Below are positions 1 through 13,175 of a DNA stretch of 64,000 nt, piece after piece (within the stretch, counting starts at the first letter, position 1; each line of letters opens with the position of its first letter). The notes beneath the pieces are model-generated. The model was not told the origin of the DNA. It did not search any database and saw only the letters and a program-made list of their open reading frames with translations. Position numbers and translations under genes: made by a program. The DNA is from Marchantia polymorpha subsp. ruderalis (Eukaryota; Streptophyta; Marchantiopsida; Marchantiales; Marchantiaceae), in NCBI GenBank assembly GCA_037833965.1, contig AP031352.1, forward strand, positions 30,382,501 to 30,446,500, read 5' to 3'.

Positions 1-68
1 CCAAACATATGAAACATTCTGTCCTTAGATAGGTAGCGTGTGTTGACGATGTCCAAACACCCACCTAC

Positions 69-316
69 CTGCATCTAAGTCATCCTCGATAAGTGGTCTG
101 TCCATGCAGTCCTCTGGGAACACCAACATTCTGGGCAGACGCTCCACATCTGTGCACACGAGGAAACATCGTCCAGACTCAGAACATGGGATAGTATTTT
201 TCCAGGTTTCCGAGGCTCCACGTTGAAAAAGTTGCAGTAGCTTTCCATCTAAAGTTCTCACGGCAGCAAGATAACCTTTCCTCCGTAACACACCCTCGAT
301 TTTTTCAAACTCCAGA
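69..316 (-). CDS. Internal exon of an unrecognised gene running off the left edge
   Basis: A 248-nt open stretch on the minus strand is bounded by a good acceptor (TGCGCAG before position 316) and a good donor (GATGCAG|GTAGGTGG, exon end at 69). The phases fit an internal exon: one leading base, 82 codons, one trailing base. The peptide starts LEFEKIEGVLRRKGYLAAVR and ends DCMDRPLIEDDLDA, with mixed composition and alternating hydrophobic and charged residues like a folded domain. Further exons would lie left of the window and to the right of 316, but I could not place them. I recognise no family. The splice signals and phase are seen; that this is a living gene is inferred. Confidence 0.4.
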
Positions 317-1017
317 CTGCGCATGCAACAATGATGCAAGGTAGGTGGTAAGTGATCCGAAAAATTGAATATCAGACAATTGGATAAAAGAGATCCTATG
401 CAGCTCGATGTTTACTCGTTCGTGTTATCATAACGTCTTGTTCTGAAAAGATCCAGTGCGATGGAGAGGTGCTCGGCGAATCACGAGTTGCTACAGCTAA
501 AGTGAGAGCTCACTGATCATGATTGTAAGTTTCCGTATCACTCACATACAATAGCCACAGCGAGAGATTTCTCAAGAATTTGAACATGCTCATTAACATA
601 AATGGCATACGGTTATTTGTTGTGTGTGTGTGTGTGTGTTTTTGTACATTTAACAAACCGCCCACTTACAACGACGCCAGACTGCAACGGAAATTTCAAG
701 GATCAGAGCATTCTCTCAAACGCCGCTCTTTCTGGCATTGGCTTCCAAACCATCAATCTCCAGGAGATGTGGCCACCTTCAAAAGAGTGAGACACTTCGA
801 CACATACGCTGCTTGCAGATGTGACAAAATCCAACTGAAGCTTGCTGCACGTTCATATCTTGATCTTAATCGTTCTTCTCCACTTATTGGCGTGGTACGT
901 TTTCTTTTATGTCTATACAATAGTATAGCTTTCGTTAGCATCATAGCACTTCTGGCCGATTCTTCCTTTCACAAGAAATTGAATATGAGCTTCAGGTGCA
1001 CTCTACTTGCGCTTTAG
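317..1017. other. Mid-GC flank with a GT microsatellite
   Basis: This stretch holds a (GT)n run at about 619-639 and a 145-codon plus-strand open frame (580-1017). Its central part, about 660-930, looks weakly protein-like (for example CRCDKIQLKLAARSYLDLN). The frame opens in low-complexity sequence and has no recognisable domain. It may be chance, or intron or upstream sequence of the left-edge gene. Confidence 0.2.
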
Positions 1018-4000
1018 TGAAGGAGCTCTTTTCATTGCGTGATCTGTTCTATAATATTTTGGCTCCATTTTTTTCCAACTGCTGCAGGAACAACGTGCTC
1101 AGAAGTAGCCATGGTTTCCACCACAAAAATTGGAGAATATCTCAAACCCAGTGAAGAAACTTCGCGCATGATCAACCTTGGAACTCACTAAGAATAAAGT
1201 ACAATAAATTTTCTAGTTTCAAAGGTGTGAAATGAAGACCCGAACACCACTTAAACGTGTGTCAGTCATTTTGTTCGTAGAAAACCAAATATTTATTATT
1301 AATAATGCAATTTTCCTTCATGCACCATGCCATATAGTGTCAGTAACACTTTGGATCTAGTAAACTTCCTAACGCTTTTGAATATAAGAGTTGGGATAAT
1401 TAGCATTTTCACATATAACCGGGCTGACATGGATTGTGATTTTGGTGATGGTAGGAGATGAAAATTAGTATTTATTAAGTATATATTGATAGATATAGCT
1501 TCATTTGTATCATGGTACTAATTAGATCGGTATATGTCTTCGTCTCTTCATCGGATCAAGTTTATGATTGGGACTTATTCTTGTATATATATATATATAT
1601 ATATACAATGATTCTTCATCTAGATAAATCAGTTGAAGAAATAAAAAAAATAACCTCAATATTCTTAACTTTTTGCATGGATCAAAGAATCAGGTTCTTT
1701 CTTGATGGCTTTGTTACACCAATCAGTGTGTGCGAGTGGGAGTTAAAAACGACTAGTTAGTATATAAATATGAGCTTTTTGAAAATATAATTCTACTCCC
1801 ATGTTATTACACTAAAGGTTAAGTCTGTAATTATTCATTTCATTTGATGACTTGCATATATTTTCATGGACAACATAGCTTGCTTGTTATTATTATTAAC
1901 TTGATAATGTTATATATAGATATTTCAATTCCATTTTTTGAGATTTGTGTTTGATATAGTATGAACACTGTGAAAAAATGACACATTTGAGCCATTTAGA
2001 TTCATTTATCTAATATATTTACATAGTCAAATTTTTAATATTTGAAAAGAAGAATTATTTTCATTATTCAATGCTTTAAATCCAATACATTGGTATTTAG
2101 TTTCATTGTATGGTATAATATATATAAGTCTGTCCATTTTGTATCCATAATCTCATGTATACGCAAAATGACATGCTACAAATAAACTAAGATTGCAGGT
2201 AAAAATTCAAATATAGGTTTGGATACATATAATCAATTCGCTTTCAAGAAAGTTCTTGATGAATGCAATCATTGTAAGCTTCAAACCTTTTTATTCGTTT
2301 TTTATAATTCATTATTATAAAATTATATTCCAAAAATATATTAAAATGTTAAAGAACAGTTAATTCGACTGCTATTGAAACATATCAATCAAGAGTTATA
2401 TGTGATGTTTATGTTGACATCATCACGTTTGTAAATCTAAACTTCAAGAGATTTGAAATCAAGATGGTTGAAATTTTTTAATATAATTTGCATCAATATT
2501 CTTTATCATATATATTTAAAAATAAAATTTATGAATTTTGAGCAACATGAACTATAATTTCCAGAACTTTATGATTTTCAATTAGATTTTTTGAAATAAT
2601 AAAATGAATATTATCTCTTAGTAATTCTATCATTTTACCTCTGCTATTGATTTTCATACAAAAATTTGTTGAAACATGGTTTGATGGTCTTTGAAAGTAA
2701 GGATGTCTATTTTTCAATCAACCGACCCTTGATATTGACATTAAGGATCATGAAAGACATTATTTTATAGTATCATCAATCTTAATACTTGCAAGACATT
2801 ATTTTATAGTATCATCAATCTTAATACTTGCAGGTTATTAATCCATATGTTAAATTGTATGTATGATTTTTTCTATGCACTTTTCTTCAGGTCTCTTTTA
2901 TGATAATGTGTTGGATGAAAATATAATATTCTTCTCTCAAGCAATATAGACATCATATGTTTTGTTGGTATACTGTATTTATAAATTTTAATGTGACTTG
3001 CAAGTAACTCTTGATATGTTTGTTCACTCACATGCATTTTGTCATGACTGACAATCTTTGATATTTTTATGTAATAGAAGCGTTTAGTAAAACATTTATG
3101 TACATCTTGAATCATATCTTCAAAAAATTGATTTTAAAAAAATGTAATCATCATTATTATTATTACACATTCTTGCCAACTATATATAACCAGTATGTGA
3201 TAACATTTTTTGAAACTCACTGAACCATCTTTGACAACTGTTTGTAAACGAAAAGTATATGAGTATGAAGCTTGATATCGATGGAAGTTAATATTTTATT
3301 TGGAATAATTTATTAATTTCCTTACTTCAAAATGAAACACAAGAAAATGTCATACTTGATATGTATACGGTATGTTAATATGAAATCATTTACAACACAA
3401 CTACTCACAAATCATATAGATTTAATTTAAATGTGTGTCATGGATGTACTTTTTTATGATTTTTTTGCGTTTCTTCATTTGACTACAAAATATTATTTAC
3501 ATTGAAATCATCAATTTCACCATGCTCTAAACAAAGAACTAATTTGTCATGCTCAGAAATAGTAAAAGGAATGACAGGGATGTAACTTCTTTCCTTTTGC
3601 TAAGCTAGTAAAAGGCACATATGTTGAAATCTTCATGGACAAATGCAAAAAAATCAAAGAAAATTGAATTCAAATATATTAAAAGGGAGCAGCTAATTAT
3701 CCCTCCGTTTATGCTACTTATTTCTCATCCTAAGAGTTATCACCCCTTCATCTCATGCCATCTCCTTTCAACCGTCATGTTTCATGCCAATATTATCATC
3801 TTCGTTACTTAGGTTAGATGTTCATCCAGTGGAGAAATGTACGTGACAATAGTCAAAGATGGTGGAGTAAGAATATGGGATGGGGTTAGTGCAAGTTGTT
3901 TGAGTGCGATAACTGGTATTCATGGTTTTGCATAAGTCACAAGTGACTCGTTCTCAAAGGATCAACGGTAAAGTCCACGTAATGCACATTACTTGTCATA

Positions 4001-4777
4001 GTAATGATAAACAGGTTGAGCTTGATGGATAATCAACATAAACTAAGGTATAACTAGCCGCTCCCTAATGAAAATGATCAAAGGTATAACAACTATCAAA
4101 AAAAAATTTCACTTTTATTATACATGGATTGGAGTAGTTTCACCATGCTTTCAAACTTTACTTAATAAATTTTGTCATCCTACTGCTCTTGTAGCTTGTG
4201 TATTTTTTTCTCGGAAAATACAAGTTTGTGAATTTTGACTCAAACATCTATTACATTGAAAAGTGATTTTGTCTTCTTTGATTCATTTTTTCTTGGCTAA
4301 TCCATCTAAGTTATTGATAGCTTCAGAGAGATAACTTAGACATAATAAGTTGGCAATATGGAAACTATGGATCAGCTAACAAAGTCATATTGTATATGAT
4401 GTTTGCTATGGTTCTTGAAGATGGACATTGTATGCATGATAGCAAACTATTCATCCGTATGAGATCATTTGACTCATTATCATCATATATTGGTTTGCTT
4501 TGCAATTGTGTAGTCTTTTAACAGATGTAAATAGAAGATAAATTTGGATTAAAAAATTTATTTTTTGTACAAATTTGATGGTTATCAATCCTATAATTGA
4601 CATCGTTTCAAAAGATTGAATCTTCATCTTTTCTAGTGAGCAATAGCATCTAGCCTCTCCACGTATGGTGGATTACAAAGAGCTCATCTCTTTGCGTCTC
4701 TATATCAGAGTTTTATGGAGCTAGGGGATTTCAAATTTGATCTTTTTGTGATAAAAAGTTGTGTTAGAATTAACATA
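1018..4777. other. AT-rich desert with simple repeats
   Basis: Strongly AT-rich, with no coding stretch I can support; all open frames are short and made of AT-rich codons. It contains a (TA)11 run at 1584-1605 and a perfect 39-bp tandem duplication at 2754-2831. The texture is that of old, eroded transposon or intergenic DNA. Confidence 0.5.
2754..2831. repeat. Perfect 39-bp tandem duplication (two copies)
   Basis: Copy one is 2754-2792 and copy two 2793-2831. Both read from AAGACATTATTTTATAGTAT to CTTAATACTTGC with no difference, so the duplication is recent relative to the decayed DNA around it. Replication slippage or repair duplication is the simplest origin. Confidence 0.95.
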
Positions 4778-5530
4778 CTAGGGAGAGTATAAAATCATTC
4801 TGTAAAGAGGAGTATTAATATTATTTATGAAAAAAGTAAATGTTAAAACGACCACAGACGCGACTCTAGTCACACAAGCCCAAGTATCATCTCCAAACAT
4901 GTTTTTGTTACATATTGTCGCATATATGCTGAAAATACAATCAAACATGATACTTCCATGTCCACACTTCAAGAACAATTTGATAATATATTTGATGTCC
5001 CCCGTGGCAGGGAGGGTGGAGAGTGACTCCAAAATGAGCTTGTGAGTGTGCTGGTCAATCTTCTTTTGCAAGACAACGGCTGGGTCCATGGAAGTATCAC
5101 GATGTTTTTTGAGGGAGGAGGGGGGAAACCAAAAATACCGCTTGCAACCGATAATTGGATAGTGCAAAAATAATTTGTTTTTGGGAGGAACACGCGTATG
5201 TGGTCGTTTTAACAATTCCCAAAAAAATCAATTATGAATGTGATGTGATGTTGCAGTATGGAATATGCTCCATTGTGAACCGATTAGTACATAGCCCCAT
5301 GATATACCTCATCTTTTGAGGATTAAATGGGGGCGTTCCCGTAATATTTGCTTTCATCTTGGGAACATAGGATGGAACATGAGTATATCGTGAGGGACCG
5401 AAGGTGTATAATACACTCAAGAATTATGGAAGACGAAAAGAGAGACACATATGTATCTATGGTCTGATCTATACATAGGCTGCCACATCGCATTGGCTTT
5501 TCCAGAAAGACTTCACTGTTCATGTTGGAA
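4778..5530 (-). pseudogene. Decayed coding island of unknown family
   Basis: The minus strand holds protein-like segments in more than one frame. One contains TFGPSRYTHVPSYVPKMKAN (within 5232-5420), and another contains MDPAVVLQKKIDQHTHKLIL and GHGSIMFDCIFSIYATICNK (within 4778-5215). The peptides are far less AT-skewed than the flanks and follow one another in the same orientation, as in an old coding sequence broken several times. I recognise no domain. It could be a host pseudogene or a transposon remnant. Confidence 0.3.
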
Positions 5531-5699
5531 GGGGAGAAGTCGCTCTCGTTAGTGTGAGAAAATAAATGATATCGAGTGCATTTGCCGAACGAACATTCTC
5601 ATCGATATCCACACGAATGAGTGACTGAATGAATTTGAAAAGAGGTCAAACTTTCAGCTGCAGGATAACCCTGGGCCATCCCAACCATGAAAAGGTGAA

Positions 5700-6900
5700 A
5701 AGCTAGCGTTTGTGTCTTTGCTCTACTGCACTAAACGAGGAAGGAATAATCACCAGCGGTCAAATCCCGTTAGCACCACAATTGGGAACACCATCTGCCC
5801 CTCCTTCCGATGCTCTTGAGCCTTGCGCTTCCTTTTGTGCCCAGCCAGCGGTTTGCATGTTGTCGTCGATGGGTTGCCCAAGAGGGCACAGCCTGTACTG
5901 TCGGATGTACCCAAGCCTCGTACGGTATAAGCCAGATTGGGGACGCTGTATACATTGTGTCGATGGACGAGAGGAGCAAGCAGAACGAGGTTTGCACCGA
6001 GTGATTAAAGTGCTTTACGTGAAAGGGATATTGAAGCTTTTGGGACGGTAATCTGAATGCGAACTATTCTTCCTGTCCGGCCTTTACAAAAATCGTCATC
6101 TTTACGACATTTCGCGAGTCTTTTTGTGATTTCCACCAGCTAATGTCTTTCGATGCATTATACACAGTACTGTCATAGACTCATGGCTTTAGGTATGATG
6201 CGAACATATGCTCGTATTCAGCTTTAGGGTCGACGAGAGAGGAATAAGGTTTTTTCCTCATGACTCCGAGCTTTTGCATTTACCAATTGTCAAAGTTTTA
6301 CCGGAAACTCAGCAACCGTCTTTTCGCTGAAAACAATGATGTTCACCCGTTGCCATGAGGAGCTCGCAAACTTGCTGCAAATTGTGGCAGATGTATGGTC
6401 CTCATTGCAGACCCAATTTCTATGAACTAAGAGAGCTCTTTCTTCGCAAAGTACGCGAGCTCTCTTCTTTTGATTTCTCTTTTTGTGTTTCCTTTTATCA
6501 ACTTGTCCAATATCTTTCGCCATGCTTGTAACGTAGGTGGGATCCGACTTGATCTTCAGAGGATGGGAGTAAACATCATCGACAACAACAAAGTGAGACA
6601 AGAGATTGGAACCGACATGTTGTCTAAATCTGATCAGCTCGATCGCTTTTCATGTTGCTCATGCTACGAGATCTGGTCAAACAGTTCGAGTCTAGGCAAA
6701 TTGCAGTACATTCTTCCGAAGTAGGTTGGTGACTTGAGGGAATCCATCCACATCCACATCTATAAGCCTCACTTTTGGGCACCAACTTGCTTTGGAATAT
6801 CCGACATGTTCATGGTCGTCGTGGGAATTTTTCACCTTGTTGACATTTTGGGTCATGCTTTTCGTTGGGTTTGCCTGGATATGACGTTTCAGGGGTTACG
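5700..6900 (+). pseudogene. Possible decayed coding island, unknown
   Basis: Protein-like pieces occur on the plus strand: SYGISQIGDAVYIVSMDERS near 5.93-5.99 kb, and CHEELANLLQIVADVWSSLQ near 6.35-6.41 kb. They are in different frames, with noncoding-like sequence between them. The base composition is clearly higher in GC than the deserts on either side. I could not assign a family and see no intact reading frame. A host pseudogene and a mobile-element fragment are both possible. Confidence 0.25.
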
Positions 6901-9900
6901 CAGATTTTGATAAAGGCTACAGTTGACATGCACAGAGAGAGTCACGTAAAATTCCACTGTACTTTTCATAGCAAAGCTCATGAAACTTCAAAGTACCTTT
7001 CATAGCACCTTCTCTCTTATATGATAAATGTTACAATATTTCTGGATAATTCTTTCCCAAAATAAGAAAATTATTTTGGGAACTCAAGTCCATTGTAGTG
7101 GCTCATCATGCCAACTGACATTTCACTTCGTGTGGCAAGGAGGCACATGGAATAAGAAGCCCAATGAAAAACATCCACAAGAGTACGAAGCCGAGGTCAG
7201 ATAAAAGTTAACCCATGCTCCAAAAGAAAAAGGTCACCCCTTTTCTGATAGATCACTATGCCTCCGACGGAGACTCTGATGTTGCTTCCATGCAATTCTC
7301 AGTAAGATTGATTGTTAGTCAGTTACGTAAGAAACGATCATATGAGATGATTATTCCTATCAATTGTATATTTTTCTCGAAATATAGATTTTTCAATTCG
7401 AAGATATCGAATACAATGAATGACCGCTTCAGAGTTAATGACTATGATGCTCGGACAACTTTATAAATGCAATATCAAATATATAAAGAGGGTAGGACTT
7501 GTCTGATATGAATAGGGTAAATTCCAGGAAAACAATGAAAAATTATATACTCTGTATTCAAACGGGGAAATAAAGATCGTAAAAGAATGATCAGAAAATG
7601 ATCAAATGTCATCTCAGACCTCTGAGTTTGATACGAACTAGGGTTTCTTTCAATTGTATGACTCTTTGAGTTTTTCCCGTTGCGGTTGTACATTGCGCTC
7701 GGAACTGGATGCATCATCATTATCACTATAGAACAGCTTTTCTAATAAACTACTATCTCCTTGGACAAGTCAACCGAAAGCAGAATTACTAATTTTCCGA
7801 TTCACCATTATATCAATTGTCTCAAATTTATTCAACGATTGAGAGACGCAAAAATATGGGAATGGAAAGAAGAAACCTTGAGTTACCACAGTACAAAAAT
7901 TCTACCTCGTATTTATCCCGGCAAAGAGTATGTCACCCCAAATCACCAACATTTTAAAACAACCATGAAGAAGCAGGGGGAAATGTAATGTCACGTACAA
8001 TATTATAACACATAGGGTTAACAATCAACACAATTAATTCTAAATGATTTTTCTTGTATGAATGTCATCACCTACTAACATTTGTAACAATGAATACATG
8101 TTGATCAAAATAAACCACACATTCAATTAAAAATATTCTTACTCTTGACTCATACATGTACAATACAAGATTCTATAAGCTTGTATACTATTAGTAGCAA
8201 GAACGAATACGAATACGTTTTTCAAAATCTGGTCAGTAATTATAAGAAAGATTTTATCACTTGCAAGAAAATATTTTTACATCTAGGTTAATTGTAGACA
8301 ATAAAAGAAAGTTATCATAAAAGAGAAAAAGAAGTAAGCTTGTGTTGTATACTTGAGAATAAATGATCTTTCATATACGAAATTAGCATTTGTGAACAAA
8401 TGAAGCACGTTATTGCATGCATTTTATGAGTGTGTCTTATCCAATTCACAAATTAGATAAATTTGATCAACTAATCAAAATGGTAATACTTGTAGTCTGT
8501 AGTTTTTATCGTAATCCTAATTTCAAAATATTTCTATAAAGGATAGCCAAAGATGTGACTAATTAGAATCAATGTAGCTTAACCTTTAAATTTATAAAAC
8601 CATAAAAACTCAAACTCATAGGAAGTCATGGTTTGAGTTTTAATCTTTAAACCGTAAATTCGTAATTTCTAATTTCATTCATTTAATTCTAAAATATACC
8701 ACATTCAAAATGATTCTACATACATATGAAATTAAAATGCTTCAACGAAAAGAAAATATTTTTCAGAAAATTTACAGAAAATTTCTATACATGCAGATAT
8801 ACAGTGATATAAGAATTAATATTTTATTTAAATTTATATGAATATTAAATTATTATTATTAGTATTAGTATTATCTAATTAAAAATAAAAAATATTAGAA
8901 ATTCTAAGATGAATTTTGTATGATTTGATTCTATGAATGTAAAAATAAGATGTTTGTTTCTAAACTTTCAAATATATCATATATAAAAATTAAAAATCTC
9001 TTTATTTCTTTGAAAGCATGAAACACAAAAAACTCATGTTTTCTATTTTTTTCAACAGATGTTAGTGTTACGATTATTCTTCTATAGTTTTATGAATTTT
9101 TTAAAATCATATTTATAAGATACATCAAAATAAAGTCGAAAATTCATGACATTTATCCTAGGTGGATATTTTTTTTAATCAAAAATAATTTTTTTAAAAT
9201 AATTTTTTTACTTTTTAAAAAAAATCAAGAAATTAAAGTAGAAGTATGCAAATGCCAACATGATGTTCATAATTGTGGAACATCAAGTCTCTAAAAATTC
9301 GTTACAGTAGATGATTTACTTGTTAAAAACTATAATAATTTTTTTCAAGTTCTTATATCAAATTTTGAGCTTTAGATTAAATCATACTTTAAAAAAAAAG
9401 TTTGAAATATTAAATAGCCAATAAGCGATAGATGTTGAAAGTAAGTATAAGTAAATAATTTTTTAGAAGATAATTTTGTTACTATGTGTGATAATACTGA
9501 AATTTTTGTTCAAGAAAAGAACTAACATGAATAGCTAAGTATCAAATATGTTCTAAATGAAAAAAAAGCATGCTGTGCATATTTCCTACTTAATTCAGCG
9601 ACTTGTCGAAAGCTATAAGCCCATTATTAAGTCTGATAGAACAATATATATATATTTGGTAACACTGATCTTTGAAAGCGTCATCAAATTTCAAAACATT
9701 CTTATTTATTGATTTAAAATTTATCTTTAATGTATAAAATTATATATTTATACGAAATTTTGAATTTTGATAAAGATCTATGTTTTTGAATTGAGAAAAA
9801 TTGAATTTCATATCATGATCTTATCTTAATAAGAATTTGAATGAATCGACCATTGAATCAGATCTTGAAGATAAGATTGAATAAAACAAGAGTAATTGTC

Positions 9901-10152
9901 AGAAATGTTCAACTTGTTCAATATAAAAGTCGCATTTTTTGCAGCCATGAAAAAGATACCCACGTTATATTTTGCATGCAAAAAAATACTCTTCAAGTGT
10001 GATGATTAGTTTCACACTTTATAAAATACTTTAATATGGAAATAAATCGCAAGCCATCATATACACACTACAAACATGTAACGCAGGTATCTTTGTAAAA
10101 TTCTATTCATTTTATTCCCTAACCAATCTCATGTTTCGTGAAATTGTTCCAT

Positions 10153-10185
<33 letters not shown>

Positions 10186-10460
10186 TTGGGTAGTAGGTAG
10201 GTATGTATGTATGTAAAAGAGTAAGATCTTGTGGTCTTTGTGGTGTTTTTACGGTTGATGTTTTAAATCTCAATGAAACAATTTCAAACTGTAAAACACC
10301 AGATTTTTCCTAATTTTGAGCTTTATCGCGGAACATTAGTGTAAGCTTGTGATGAAAGTGAAGAAATCTTTCCTCTTAAAAGCTATGTTTGGAAGATGAC
10401 TCCTTAAAAACCACCAACTACTCTCCAGAATTATAGAAATGAAGAAACATTAATCTGGAA
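6901..10460. other. AT-rich desert with hairpins and a TA repeat
   Basis: No supported gene. A perfect 12-bp stem with a 5-nt loop lies at 7054-7082 (TTCCCAAAATAA / TTATTTTGGGAA). An imperfect inverted repeat around 8580-8665 pairs AAAACTCAAAC with GTTTGAGTTTT. A (TA)14 run lies at 10155-10182. The rest is eroded AT-rich sequence. Confidence 0.5.
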
Positions 10461-10499
10461 TCATAAGAAGCACATTAAGTTGGAAAAGGACTGACAGAC

Positions 10500-10623
10500 C
10501 TCTTCATCTCGTAATAATTCTCTATGTTCTGGTGGCCCGCATCCAATATCACAGATTTCTTCATGATAGACAAAATCAATGGCATTACTCCCTTCCACCA
10601 GAAAGCTTTCGCGCTGAAGCTTA
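10500..10623 (-). CDS. Possible internal exon of an unrecognised gene
   Basis: The minus strand carries a 124-nt open exon: acceptor CTATGTGTAG before 10623, one leading base, 41 codons, donor GATGAAGAG|GTCTGT at 10500. The peptide runs KLQRESFLVEGSNAIDFVYH and then EEICDIGCGPPEHRELLRDE. Its composition is typical of a globular protein and unlike the AT-rich DNA downstream. I found no partner exons; the next one would lie below 10.46 kb in desert sequence, so this may be an orphaned fragment. No family is recognised. Confidence 0.3.
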
Positions 10624-11530
10624 CTACACATAGCTAGCACGTAAGAAAAATCCACGTATCCTCCAGTAGTTGAGACATAAAACCGATATAAACTGCCTCT
10701 GGCAATTGCTATGAAAGTCCCATTTACGCTTCAAGCCGAGAGCTTGAATGTCGAGTGTAAGATGGGAAGGACAGCCACTCCAGAAGAAGCTTAATGGCAA
10801 AGAAGCGCTGCAGCAACCTTTCCCCCCACCAGAGATGTACGAGCATACAAAGTCCTCCCGGAGACGAGATGTAAAGAGAAGCAAAAGCAGGATGTTTGAC
10901 GGATGCAAAAACTACGCGTGGGAAGTCCGACACATCGATCGAGTTCGGGACGAAGAAAAGCCGTCGACGTTTCTGCCACAGGCAGGTGCTCCTTGTCGAA
11001 AGTCGAAGCCCTTTTGTGTGCGTTTCAGTGTTTTAGGTAGAAAGATCATTGCATCTGAAGCATATAAAAGCCTACCAGAACGGTTACCTTCGTCGTGCTT
11101 CCTGTCCTTGTTCGCTCCGTCTTGAAGAGACCGTAACAAGCTCACTGGAGGGAAGAAGCCAATCACATTTGGCCGAAATTGGCTGCACGGAGTGAGAATG
11201 TACGCAGAATAATAACAATTTCATTTGAGAAAACCATACTCGTACGGCGAAATGTTTTCTTACGCAAGCATGTGTGGCTAAGGGTCGAGCCCCTAAGCCA
11301 CACCCTTTGGCGCAGCCTCCTGAGTTATGTTTCCATGCCTTGATTTCGCTTTACCAAAAGTTGTTATATATGAATTCGTGTTGGATCAAAGATTTCGGTG
11401 CAGCGATTTGGTATTGCTGGTCTGGTCTGGTCAGGTTGTTCCACCAATTCCCTTTTGTATTTTCTGATGATGTTCTCATCACAAAATCCCTCATACCCTG
11501 CGATTATACATATCTATCCATCTGAAAAAG
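10624..11530. other. Mid-GC island beside the possible exon
   Basis: GC is higher than in the flanks. A plus-strand frame of 125 codons (10748-11125) and overlapping minus frames are present, but none has a convincing start, domain or splice partner. A TATA-like CATATAAAAGCC lies near 11058-11070 on the plus strand. It could be promoter or leader sequence of the exon at 10.5-10.6 kb, but this is not demonstrable. Confidence 0.2.
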
Positions 11531-13175
11531 CGGTCAAATGCACAATGTACGTTAAGACTTCTCTACAATAATTCTAAGGTTTTTTCTAAGCAAATTTTTT
11601 TTCTCAAAATTGTACATATTGTATCAAGACAAAATGCCATAATTTTAATATAATTTCTAAAACTGCCAGAGAATGTATAATATTGAAAACTTTGTACAAA
11701 ATGGTTTGAAATCTCACTATCCAAATTTATGCTTAGATCTGGATGACAGTTATTATAATATTTTCAGCAAAATCTGAAAAATGTTACTAAGAATATTTTT
11801 TTGTAGTTTTTAGCCTAAAAATGTATTTTAATCAAAAAAATTGTAAACAGTGTGAAAGATTTGTTATAAAATTTTAGATAGATATATTTCTCATTTTTTA
11901 ATCTTGAAAATATAAAAAAAATATTTGAATCAACAATAGATGCAACATAAATATTTTTTTTATTTAAAAAATTGGAGAAGCATTTATTTTGAAAAAATAT
12001 GCAACAATTTATGCATGTATTAATTTAATCTTAAACTTTAGGCTCAATATTTTATATATACTCTAAGTATACATCAACAAATAAATGTGAATAAAATATA
12101 CGATAAACAATATTTATGCAAAAAACTTTCAAGACGTCATGTTCTCATGAATTATGTTTTAGATTATAAAATATATGATAGTCTGGCTTACTATCAACTC
12201 TAGTCAGCTAGATTATGAATGATTGATTTACAACATAACAAAAATTGATATAAGCTTTCAATGGCACAATTAGAGTTTTAAATAACTTAAAATTAATTTT
12301 TTCAAGAGCAATTACAATAGATTGAATCCTATATAATGTCTTGTCTTTGTGTTTACTTTTTTTGTTGTGAATTTTTTATATAATATTTAAGTATTCACTT
12401 CAAAATATAGCTTATTAAACCACATTGCCATCTACATGACATTCAACACAAACGTGAACATTATGATGTATCGCATATTTTAGAGTAATAAGTTCTAATT
12501 AAAAAAAAATATTGAAATCAAAAATTGATGAAAGATTTAAAAGTGGATACTCAAATTGAAATAAAACACATGATGTTAAGGTTTAAATTCAAAATATTTA
12601 AGATTGCAACAATAACCAAATGTTGAGTAAAGAGATGAAGCATTTAAAAAAAAATTAGCAATCAAAGTGTTCAAAAAAAGACATTGTGACTATACATAGT
12701 ATAACTAGATAGTCTTGAATGAAACACTTTTGGTGTTCAACAGATTGAAAATTTGAATTGGATGCAAAAAAATATTATTTACTATCAACCTTGTTCATAT
12801 TCAAGTATCAATTTGCAAATCCTTAATTCTTTCTAACTTAAAAAATTTTCATATATTTCATAAAATTTGCATATAGATATGAAATTTTGTAATCTAACAA
12901 AGTGGATTTTTTTAAATGTGAAATTTTTTACATTTTTTATGTATAAAATATCCATGTATTACACATTGATTTACTTCAATGTCACAATAGACTCTGTAAT
13001 TATATGTAATCTAATATCATTTTATAATGATGTTATATCATCATCTATATATTTGAATCATTATGATTTGCATTTGAATATTTTTTTCTCTCATTTGCTA
13101 AGATTAACAAAAATAACTTCATAATATTTTTTTCTTTTAGATTTAACATAAAGTTGTAATTTTTTTATACCACAT
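11531..13175. other. AT-rich desert
   Basis: Very AT-rich sequence with no supported gene. The last part, up to about 13175, should contain the upstream terminal region of the copia-type fossil that follows, but I could not fix its boundary. Confidence 0.4.

Noticed and set aside
580-1017. 145-codon plus-strand frame as a gene
   Set aside because: It begins in a GT microsatellite (Val-Cys repeats), shows no domain and has no splice partner.
5920-5997. BAH-domain fragment in the peptide SQIGDAVYIVSMDERSK
   Set aside because: The similarity is limited to a short GDAVYI-like pattern, with no supporting flanking motif, so no domain call is made.
7054-7082. Perfect 12-bp stem-loop resembling a bacterial terminator
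   Set aside because: This is plant nuclear DNA, no transcript ends here, and such AT-rich stems occur by chance in the desert.
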